A program made the position numbers and the translations under genes. Under the pieces are notes generated by a model. It made no database searches and was not told the DNA's origin. It saw only the letters and a program-made list of their open reading frames with translations. DNA of 11,586 nucleotides from an uncultured Lachnospiraceae bacterium (lineage in GTDB: Bacteria; Bacillota; Clostridia; Lachnospirales; Lachnospiraceae), in assembly GCA_910579685.1 (NCBI GenBank), contig CAJTVN010000001.1, positions 179,362 through 190,947 on the forward strand, read 5' to 3'. Shown here piece by piece: positions 1 to 6,679 of the stretch. Numbering within the stretch: the first letter of the stretch is position 1; every line of letters begins with the position of its first letter.

Positions 1-732
1 GATGCGGATATGGTGATCGGGGCCAGGCCCATTGATGAGACGGAACATTTTTCCTTCCTCAAAAAAAAGCTTCAGCACTTTGGAAGCTGGGCGGTCAGAA
101 AGGCTTCCAACACGGATATTCCGGATGCACCCAGCGGGTTCCGCGCCATGAGTCGGGAAGCCGCCATGCATATCAATGTGATTAACGACTATACATACAC
201 GCTGGAGACAATCGTGCAGGCGGGAAGGGATAAGATAGCGGTTACAAGTGTGCCGGTGCATACCAATCCGGATCTTCGGCCCTCCAGACTGTTTCACGGC
301 GTCTGGTCTTACGTGAAGAAGTCGATTGTGATTATCCTGCGGGCGTACATGATGTACCAGCCCTTAAAGTGTTTTACTTATTTGTCGACCATACCGCTGC
401 TTTGCGGTATCAGTATCGGCATGCGCTTTTTGTATCTGATTGCCATCGGGCAGGGCTACGGGCATGTGCAGTCCCTGATCCTGGCATGCACGTTGATTAT
501 CGTGGGGTTTCTGACCTTCATGATCGGGCTTGTGTCGGATCTGATGGCTGCTAACCGGCGGATCTTGTCCGACACGCAGTATCATATCCGCAGAATGGAA
601 TACGATTCCTTGGCGAAAGCGCAGGCGCAGGAGGAGGAAGCGGCGCAGAGAAAGTGGGAACCGCATATCGTCTCGGAAAATAAGGACGCTGCGCAAAAAA
701 AAAGCAGACAGAAGATCTATAACATGTGTTAA
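1..732 (+). CDS. Family 2 glycosyltransferase, DPM1/GtrB-like, C-terminal part (5' end outside window)
   Basis: The frame is open from base 1, so the gene starts upstream; 243 codons are visible. The visible part opens with the end of a GT-A domain (ADMVIGARP), then the acceptor-side motif PSGFRAMSREA and TYTLETIVQAG, all typical of enzymes that move a sugar from a nucleotide donor to polyprenyl phosphate at the inner membrane face. Numbered from the methionine at base 10, two membrane segments follow (about residues 118-144 and 152-177), then a charged tail of about 60 residues rich in Glu, Lys and Gln. The nucleotide-binding half with its DXD is missing only because of the window edge. The product may be an undecaprenyl-phosphate sugar used by the membrane enzymes downstream (inference). 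A run of nine A lies near the 3' end (695-703). Family call is firm; the sugar is unknown. Confidence 0.9.
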   Translation, partial: DADMVIGARPIDETEHFSFLKKKLQHFGSWAVRKASNTDIPDAPSGFRAMSREAAMHINVINDYTYTLETIVQAGRDKIAVTSVPVHTNPDLRPSRLFHGVWSYVKKSIVIILRAYMMYQPLKCFTYLSTIPLLCGISIGMRFLYLIAIGQGYGHVQSLILACTLIIVGFLTFMIGLVSDLMAANRRILSDTQYHIRRMEYDSLAKAQAQEEEAAQRKWEPHIVSENKDAAQKKSRQKIYNMC

Positions 733-779
733 ACACAGACAGCGGGTGAACGAAAATTAAGGAGATAATCACATTTGTC

Positions 780-1829
780 GTGCCGGCATATAATGCGGAA
801 AAGACAATCGCCAGGACAATTGAAAGTATACTGCATCAGACGGACGACAGATATAAGCTGATTCTGATAAACGACGGTTCCACGGACGGGACGGACGGAA
901 TCTGCAGGGATTATGCGGCCGCAAGGACGGACAAGATCTCCTACATCTTTCAGGAGAACCGGGGGCTTGGCGGGGCCAGAAACCATGGAATGCAGCTTGC
1001 GGACACGCCTTACGTGTCCTTCCTTGACAGCGACGACTGGCTGATGCCCCAATTTGTGGAACGAATCCTCTGGTATCTGGAGCACTGTGCGGATCCCGGC
1101 GTTGAGATGATCCTGACATTGCCCGTGATATTTCATGAGGGAAGCGGGGCGGTGGGAGACTGGTATGATAAAACTCTCTTTGAAAAGGTGTTTGCGCAGG
1201 ACGGCAATGTTGTGAATCCGGCACAGCATATGGAGCTTTACCGGTTTGAGGTCAACCAGTGCAGAAAGATCCTGCAGACGGATTTTGTGAGGCGGATTCA
1301 TTTCACGTTCCGGGAGAAGGTAAAATGGGAGGATATCTATCCGCATTTTTATCTGCTGTCACAGTGCACGTCCTGCATGGGCCTGGGGGAAGTCGGATTT
1401 TATTACCGGATTGGAAACGCTTCCCAGATCACGGCATCCAGGGGAAAGGACAGACTTGACTTTCTGATCGTGTTTGACGATCTGCTTCAATATGTGGACA
1501 GGGAAGGTAAGAAGGAGCTGCTTTATCCTGTCATGCGCGTCCTGATCCGGTTTGCCATATGGTGCATCCGCATGGCGGATACGGATCACAGGAGGCTGTT
1601 GGTCAAAAAGACGCATCAGCTGTTTCGTAAGCTCCCCTGGGAATATTACAGGGCGCTGTTAACGGGAATCAGGGGAAGCTGCAGCAAAGCGGATGCCAGG
1701 CAGTATCTGCTGTTTGTGACAGCAATCCGGTTTCGCCCGCTTAATTTCATTTTTTACGACTATCTGTGGCAGGATCTGTGTGAAAAGATGATTAAGAAGC
1801 TGCTGGGTGCGGGGGAGAGAGTGGCATGA
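780..1829 (+). CDS. Family 2 glycosyltransferase with a disturbed or unusual start
   Basis: This is a cytoplasmic GT-A fold transferase, probably adding a sugar to the growing lipid-linked glycan. Visible motifs are PAYNAEKTI at the N-terminus, NDGSTDGT (residues 31-38), ENRGLGGARNHGM (59-71) and the DXD-like DSDD (83-86); about 350 residues is usual for the family. The GTG at 780 is the only standard start left in frame, but it cuts off the first beta strand: the frame upstream encodes ITFVV, as expected, back to a TGA at 747-749. The Shine-Dalgarno-like AAGGAG at 759-764 is 15 bases from GTG 780, which is too far, and it encodes Lys-Glu of the likely original protein. An older start such as GTG 726 with a nonsense change, or GTG 746 with a one-base indel, is possible. 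The next gene begins within 20 bases of the stop. Substrate unknown. Confidence 0.85.
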   Translation: MPAYNAEKTIARTIESILHQTDDRYKLILINDGSTDGTDGICRDYAAARTDKISYIFQENRGLGGARNHGMQLADTPYVSFLDSDDWLMPQFVERILWYLEHCADPGVEMILTLPVIFHEGSGAVGDWYDKTLFEKVFAQDGNVVNPAQHMELYRFEVNQCRKILQTDFVRRIHFTFREKVKWEDIYPHFYLLSQCTSCMGLGEVGFYYRIGNASQITASRGKDRLDFLIVFDDLLQYVDREGKKELLYPVMRVLIRFAIWCIRMADTDHRRLLVKKTHQLFRKLPWEYYRALLTGIRGSCSKADARQYLLFVTAIRFRPLNFIFYDYLWQDLCEKMIKKLLGAGERVA

Positions 1830-1837
1830 GGATTTGT

Positions 1838-1842
1838 GGAGG
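1838..1842 (+). promoter_or_regulatory. Ribosome binding site deciding the start of the second full GT2 gene
   Basis: GGAGG with a five-base spacer to GTG 1848. A second purine-rich site (GGGGGAG, 1811-1817) lies eight bases before ATG 1826, but that ATG is in the wrong frame and meets a stop after 11 codons. Confidence 0.55.
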
Positions 1843-1847
1843 GAGAA

Positions 1848-3203
1848 GTGCGGCAGATTAAAGGCTATTTGTCAGACAGATATGATATCGAAACAGTTTT
1901 GATGATTACTTCCACAGAGGAGTACAGGGATCTGGAGAAGTGGCTTTATGATGTAAAAGGGATCCGTGTTATCCGCCATTTATCCGAATCAGAAGCATTG
2001 CCCGAGAAAATAGACGCTTTGATTTTTGACTGGAACTGCAAAGAAAAGGTTCTCTCTCTAAAAAGCATTCAGCCAGGCTATCTAATCGGCAGGATGAAAA
2101 AGGAGGAAGACTATTTTGAAGTATGGGAAACCTACAGAGAAAGAGCTTCCTTTATTTATATTGAGCAGGACAGGGGATTGAAGCCGGAACAAATCACGGC
2201 GGATATTGCGCCCTGCGAGATCCTGAACTGGCAAAAGGGAAAATGGGCTGTTGAATTGTCGGTGGTTCTTCCCGTATATAATGTCTCAAACTATCTTCCG
2301 GACTGTATGAAGACCCTTCTTGAATGGAAGGCTCCCTATGTGGAGTACATTTTTGTGAATGACGGAAGTACGGATCCGTCCGGAGATCTTATTTTGAAGT
2401 ATGCGCAGACTGATCCGAGGATACGTCTGATAGACAAGGAGAATGGCGGCTGCGCTTCGGCACGCAACCGGGGAATCGAGGCGGCCAGGGGAAGGTATAT
2501 CGGCTTTGTGGATCCTGACGATTTCATAGACGCATCCATGTTTTACAAACTGTTTCGCAGGGCCATTATGGGTTCCTATCATATGGTCTACTGCGGATAT
2601 AAGGAATATTATGAGGAAGACGGAAGTTCGAGGGAAATCCGAAATGACTGTCTGAAGGATCCTTATTTGACAGGCACTTACCGCAGGGACAAGGTGGCGC
2701 TTCTCGCAGTCAATACAAGAGTTGCGATCTGGAGGGCGATTTACCGAAAGGACGTGCTGGATGAAAAGAAAATTCGTTTTCATGAGGAGTTGAAGCGGTT
2801 TGACGATCTGCCTTTCCGGGTGGAATACATTTTTGCGGCAGGAAGCGCCGCCTGTGTGCCGGAGCATCTGTATTATTACAGGCTTGGGCGGCAGGGGCAG
2901 GATGTCAGCTGCAGGGATGAACGGCTGTTTGTTCATTTCCCGCTGTTTGATTTTCTGGATGCGTATGTGGATGCTTTTAAGGACGAGCGCCTGACGGATC
3001 TGCTCCAGGTAGTGAAGATACAGACCCACGGATATGCGTTGTCAAAAATCGAAAAGAAATATAAGAAGGAATATTTGCAAAAGGCCAAAAAACAGCTCGA
3101 CAGAAACATGGGGTACTGGCGGACGGTAAGCCTTATTTTGCTGTATACGGGGAAGGGAAATCTGGGATGGTACACAGGTATGAGATTTCGGATTTTCGGA
3201 TGA
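1848..3203 (+). CDS. Family 2 glycosyltransferase with an extra N-terminal domain
   Basis: From GTG 1848 the protein has 451 residues. The start was chosen because GGAGG at 1838-1842 stands five bases before it; GTG 1836 is an alternative in the same frame. Residues from about 136 form a GT2 domain: LSVVLPVYNVSNYL, NDGSTD (171-176), ENGGCASARNRGIEAARG and the metal-binding DPDD (222-225). The C-terminal 200 residues are helical and basic, as in many capsule or teichoic-acid-type transferases. The first 135 residues belong to no family I recognise; alternating hydrophobic strands (ETVLMIT, IRVIRHL, DALIFDW, ASFIYIE) suggest a small Rossmann-like fold. The gene follows the previous GT by only a few bases and lies 23 bases before the exporter genes, so it is likely co-translated with them. 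Role inferred: chain elongation at the cytoplasmic face. Acceptor and donor unknown. Confidence 0.88.
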   Translation: MRQIKGYLSDRYDIETVLMITSTEEYRDLEKWLYDVKGIRVIRHLSESEALPEKIDALIFDWNCKEKVLSLKSIQPGYLIGRMKKEEDYFEVWETYRERASFIYIEQDRGLKPEQITADIAPCEILNWQKGKWAVELSVVLPVYNVSNYLPDCMKTLLEWKAPYVEYIFVNDGSTDPSGDLILKYAQTDPRIRLIDKENGGCASARNRGIEAARGRYIGFVDPDDFIDASMFYKLFRRAIMGSYHMVYCGYKEYYEEDGSSREIRNDCLKDPYLTGTYRRDKVALLAVNTRVAIWRAIYRKDVLDEKKIRFHEELKRFDDLPFRVEYIFAAGSAACVPEHLYYYRLGRQGQDVSCRDERLFVHFPLFDFLDAYVDAFKDERLTDLLQVVKIQTHGYALSKIEKKYKKEYLQKAKKQLDRNMGYWRTVSLILLYTGKGNLGWYTGMRFRIFG

Positions 3204-3226
3204 AGGTTTGCTGAGAGGATTAGAGG

Positions 3227-4006
3227 ATGAAATTTTTTAAAGAGGTAAAGAAATACTGGAGGTTTGCGGTGTATGCGGCCAAATCCGATCTGCAGGAGGA
3301 GGTGGCAAACTCCTATCTGAACTGGCTTTGGTGGATTCTGGAGCCCTTAAGCTCCATGCTGGTTTATGTGTTGATTTTTGGAATCGTTCTGAAAACGGAC
3401 GAGGCCTATTTCCCGATTTTTGTTTTTATCGGAATCACGGTGTGGGATTATTTCAGCAGGTGCATCACCTCCAGTGTGGATCTGATCCGGAACAACCAGC
3501 ATATCATTTCAAGAATCTATATACCGAAATATATTCTGCTGATTCAGCGTATGCTGGTTTTGATCTTTAAGATGCTGATCTGCTGGGGCATTGTGGCGCT
3601 TATGATGATTATTTACAAGATTCCCATAGGGATTAACCTGCTCTACATGATTCCGAACCTGGTCGTTTTTTTTACGTTTTGCTTTGCCTGCAGCCTGTAT
3701 TTTCTCCATTTTGGAGTGTATGTCAGCGATCTTTCCAGATTGGTTGCGATTGCGCTGAATCTGATGTTTTATCTGACGGGTATTTTCTTCAATATACAGA
3801 AAAGCTTTCCGGCGCCCTATGGCTACTTTCTGCAGAGAATCAATCCCATAGCGCACCTGATTTTTTGTATGCGGAAATCACTTCTTTACAATGAAACGCC
3901 ATCGAGAGTCATGCTGGGTATTTGGTTTGTCATTTCCATTTTGCTGGCGGCCGGTGGGATCCGTCTGATCAGCAAAAATGAGAATAACTATGTGAAGATA
4001 ATATAG
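3227..4006 (+). CDS. ABC-2 type polysaccharide exporter, membrane subunit (TagG/Wzm-like)
   Basis: The 259-residue protein is the usual length for the membrane half of a polysaccharide or teichoic-acid ABC exporter, which moves a lipid-linked glycan across the cytoplasmic membrane. It starts with an amphipathic N-terminal segment and the family-typical NSYLNWLWWILEPL, followed by about six membrane segments (roughly residues 32-55, 61-80, 109-130, 140-166, 170-190 and 229-248). Further family features are the SRIYIPKY loop after the second segment, YLTGIFFN near residue 183 and NPIAHLI near 206. GAGAGG at 3213-3218 stands eight bases before the ATG. The ATPase gene follows after 18 bases, so the two form one transporter. 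Which of TagG, Wzm or RfbA is the nearest named relative cannot be settled by eye. Confidence 0.92.
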   Translation: MKFFKEVKKYWRFAVYAAKSDLQEEVANSYLNWLWWILEPLSSMLVYVLIFGIVLKTDEAYFPIFVFIGITVWDYFSRCITSSVDLIRNNQHIISRIYIPKYILLIQRMLVLIFKMLICWGIVALMMIIYKIPIGINLLYMIPNLVVFFTFCFACSLYFLHFGVYVSDLSRLVAIALNLMFYLTGIFFNIQKSFPAPYGYFLQRINPIAHLIFCMRKSLLYNETPSRVMLGIWFVISILLAAGGIRLISKNENNYVKII

Positions 4007-4024
4007 TTGAAATAAGGAGTAATC

Positions 4025-4771
4025 ATGAGAGAGATAGCGATAGACGTTTCTGATGTTAAGATTACTTATAAGCTCCTGAAAAACTTTTCCATACAGAAAA
4101 ATCTCCTGCGCAGGGATGCGGAGGAGGCGGAGGAATTCGAGGCGGTAAAAGGAATATCGTTTCAGGTGGAAAAGGGGGAAATCCTTGGGATTATAGGAAA
4201 AAACGGAAGCGGTAAGTCCACGCTGCTTCGTGCCGTTGCAGGGGTGTTTTCGCCCAATGCGGGAACCATTGACCTGAAAGGCAATACCATTTCCCTGCTT
4301 TCTCTTGGGCTTGGATTCAAGGACACTCTGTCAGGCAGGAGGAATATTTATTTGTCCGGAATGCTGCTTGGCTTTACGGAGAAGCAGATTAAGGAAAAGG
4401 TGGATGAGATCATTGAATTCGCCGAGCTGGGGGAGTTTATCGACAGGCCGGTGAAAACGTATTCCAGCGGTATGTATTCCAAGCTGGCGTTTTCCATCAC
4501 CTGCAATCTGGAGACGGACATTATCCTGGTGGACGAGGTGCTCAGCGTGGGGGACGAGGGCTTTCAGCGAAAGAGCCTTGCCAAGATGGAATCCCTGATT
4601 GAGGACAAGGACCGCACGGTGATCATTGTCTCCCATAGTATCGAGACGCTGGAGAAGCTGTGTGACCGGGTGATGTGGCTGCATGAGGGAAGGATTATGG
4701 AGATTGGGGAGCCCGGCCGGGTGTTAGGGCAGTATCAGGAATTTATGATATCAGGCGAGTATAAACGATAG
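4025..4771 (+). CDS. ABC exporter ATPase subunit (TagH/Wzt-like, short form)
   Basis: This is the ATP-hydrolysing partner of the membrane subunit just upstream. The 248-residue protein has Walker A GKNGSGKST (58-66), the atypical signature YSSGM (146-150) in place of LSGGQ, Walker B IILVDE (166-171) and the H-loop SHS (203-205, H204). The signature variant and the stretch SLLSLGLGF after the Q-loop region are normal for the Wzt/TagH/KpsT group. It ends shortly after the nucleotide-binding domain, so it lacks the C-terminal glycan-binding domain of Wzt proteins that recognise a chain-end modification. Export is therefore more likely coupled to synthesis without end-group recognition (inference). 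AAGGAG at 4014-4019 is five bases before the ATG. It is the last GC-balanced gene before the AT-rich block. Confidence 0.93.
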   Translation: MREIAIDVSDVKITYKLLKNFSIQKNLLRRDAEEAEEFEAVKGISFQVEKGEILGIIGKNGSGKSTLLRAVAGVFSPNAGTIDLKGNTISLLSLGLGFKDTLSGRRNIYLSGMLLGFTEKQIKEKVDEIIEFAELGEFIDRPVKTYSSGMYSKLAFSITCNLETDIILVDEVLSVGDEGFQRKSLAKMESLIEDKDRTVIIVSHSIETLEKLCDRVMWLHEGRIMEIGEPGRVLGQYQEFMISGEYKR

Positions 4772-4782
4772 AGAGGAAATCA

Positions 4783-4788
4783 GGGAGG
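4783..4788 (+). promoter_or_regulatory. Ribosome binding site of the GlfT2-like gene
   Basis: GGGAGG lies three bases before ATG 4792 and nine before the in-frame ATG 4798. The second spacing is the more usual, so translation may start at 4798 (protein beginning MERRIQN). Confidence 0.5.
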
Positions 4789-4791
4789 TAG

Positions 4792-6609
4792 ATGAAGATG
4801 GAGAGAAGGATACAAAATATTATTTTTCCGGTACGAGAGAAGTTTTATACACAGTGGCAGTTGTTTTATAAAGGTGACAGAAGCTATGTTGACAGAGAGA
4901 ATCACGTGCTACGGATGGGACAGTATCATCTTTGTGATTTTACCACATACTTAAATGGTTGTTCTTATGGAAAATGGAAAAGATATACGGATTTAAGAGG
5001 AATTAAGCTTCAATTAGATATAGAAGGAACTTTTAAAATTATTTTGGTAGGTTACCATCTGGATATTTACAGTCCCGAAAGAACAGAGTTTTTGACTAAG
5101 GAATATTGTTTAAATGGCAGGCAGCGGATTGAATTAGAATATCCTGAAAACGATGAAAAAATTCTTGGATTTGAAATAATTTCGAAGGAAAGCTGTGGTA
5201 TCTATGGGGGAGGCTATATTGGCGAGTATGACGATACTGCTATGCAAAATGTAGTATTGTCCGTAGCAACTACAACGTGCAATAAAGAAGCGTTCATTAT
5301 TTCAAATATGCAAATACTGAAAAAAGAAATTATCGAATCAGACGAGGAAGAGATCAGAAATAATATCTATATCAATGTAGTGGATAATGGACGAACATTA
5401 AAACCTGAAGAGTGGAATGAACCACATTTTACGATACATCCAAATAAGAATACGGGCGGTTCCGGCGGGTTTGCAAGAGGTATGATCGAAGCAATGAGGC
5501 AAACAACTAAGGCAACCCATGTATTGTTAATGGATGATGATGTTATAGTATTACCGGAAAGTATTCGCAGATCATATATGCTACTGACATTATTAAAACC
5601 GGAATACAAGAATTATTTTATCAGTGGTGCGATGTTGTATTATGAAGAAATGAATATGCAACATGAAGACATTGGGACGGTATGCTCAAACTCTGATTTT
5701 TGTTCCCTAAAACCGAAATTATTTCATGAAAATATAAAAGATAATTTAACGAATGAGTTAGATTTTCTGAAACATCCTAATGAATATGCAGGGTGGTGGT
5801 ATTGTTGTATTCCAACAAGCCAGATTGAAAAATATGGTTTACCTTTGCCGTTGTTTATTCGCTGTGATGATATAGAGTATTCTTTAAGATGTAAAGCAAA
5901 GATAATTACCATGAACGGAATATGCATATGGCATATGGGATTTGTCAATAAATACAATGCAGCATTTGACAGGTATCAGCAATGTAGGAATTTATTAATA
6001 GGGAAAGCGACATTTAATATATATGAAAATATTGATATGTTTGCATTTTGGAATCGATCTTTCAACGCTGAATTAATGAAGTTTCATTATAATGCGGCTG
6101 AATTGGTTCTCAGAGCCTTAGAAGACTATATGCAGGGCCCCTCTTTCCTGGAGCAGGATAGAGGGGAACAAATTGTAAAAGAAAATATGAAAAAAAACGA
6201 AAAATTAATTCCTTTAAGTGAACTGGACGTTAAAGAAATTAATTTTGGAGATATTTATTGCGATTGGCCGAGAAAATTTATTGACAAATGCATCTATCAT
6301 GCAACAAAAAATGGTCAACGCTTTTGGCCGGAAAAGTGGTTAAGGAAAGAAAAAATGGTTATACCATTTGACTATGGGACTGTAACACAGAAGCAAACGC
6401 TTAGGAAGGAATTAATAGCAGTAAATCCACATTTAAAGACGGGTGCGATCCGAATATTAGATAAGAAACGTTTTCGAGAAGTATATAAGCGATATAAGAA
6501 AGATATTAAAGAATACAAAAAGAGACATGCGGATATTGAAAAGTTATATAGAGAACGGGCAAAGTATCTTGTGTCAGAAGAGTTTTGGATAAAATATTTG
6601 GATATTTAA
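4792..6609 (+). CDS. GlfT2-like family 2 glycosyltransferase (galactofuranosyltransferase type)
   Basis: This 605-residue protein resembles mycobacterial GlfT2, which polymerises galactofuranose from UDP-Galf on a lipid-linked acceptor. An N-terminal beta-rich domain (about residues 1-150) precedes the GT-A domain. Visible motifs are SVATTTCNKEAFI (157-169), NTGGSGGFARGM (220-231), the metal-binding triad MDDDV (247-251), FIRCDDIEYSLR (355-366, with the presumed catalytic-base aspartate) and the late histidine in IWHMGF (H381). Order and spacing match GlfT2 (DDD near 256-258, Asp near 372, His near 396, from memory). The C-terminal 200 residues are helical and very rich in Lys. The true start may be ATG 4798. 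It is the first gene of the AT-rich block. Family call is good; the donor could be UDP-Galf or another furanose. No UDP-galactopyranose mutase gene is in this window. Confidence 0.85.
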   Translation: MKMERRIQNIIFPVREKFYTQWQLFYKGDRSYVDRENHVLRMGQYHLCDFTTYLNGCSYGKWKRYTDLRGIKLQLDIEGTFKIILVGYHLDIYSPERTEFLTKEYCLNGRQRIELEYPENDEKILGFEIISKESCGIYGGGYIGEYDDTAMQNVVLSVATTTCNKEAFIISNMQILKKEIIESDEEEIRNNIYINVVDNGRTLKPEEWNEPHFTIHPNKNTGGSGGFARGMIEAMRQTTKATHVLLMDDDVIVLPESIRRSYMLLTLLKPEYKNYFISGAMLYYEEMNMQHEDIGTVCSNSDFCSLKPKLFHENIKDNLTNELDFLKHPNEYAGWWYCCIPTSQIEKYGLPLPLFIRCDDIEYSLRCKAKIITMNGICIWHMGFVNKYNAAFDRYQQCRNLLIGKATFNIYENIDMFAFWNRSFNAELMKFHYNAAELVLRALEDYMQGPSFLEQDRGEQIVKENMKKNEKLIPLSELDVKEINFGDIYCDWPRKFIDKCIYHATKNGQRFWPEKWLRKEKMVIPFDYGTVTQKQTLRKELIAVNPHLKTGAIRILDKKRFREVYKRYKKDIKEYKKRHADIEKLYRERAKYLVSEEFWIKYLDI

Positions 6610-6679
6610 TAAAGCGTATGTTTGATTTTTTGAACAGATTTGTTAGAAAGCAAAAGGATGTGTTCATAGGAGAAATGAT

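Noticed and set aside
364..696. Open frame on the - strand
   Set aside because: It lies opposite the first GT gene, whose motifs show the real coding strand; the translation has no family features and no good ribosome binding site.
729..1346. 205-codon open frame on the - strand
   Set aside because: It is antisense to the GT2 gene with NDGSTD and DSDD motifs. Its length is a by-product of codon bias in the real gene.
2286..3029. 247-codon open frame on the - strand
   Set aside because: It is antisense to the third GT gene; the composition is that of a mirror frame and no motif is visible.
6610..6679. Promoter-like TTGAAC in the gap before the DUF6020-like gene
   Set aside because: No -10 hexamer is found 16-18 bases downstream.
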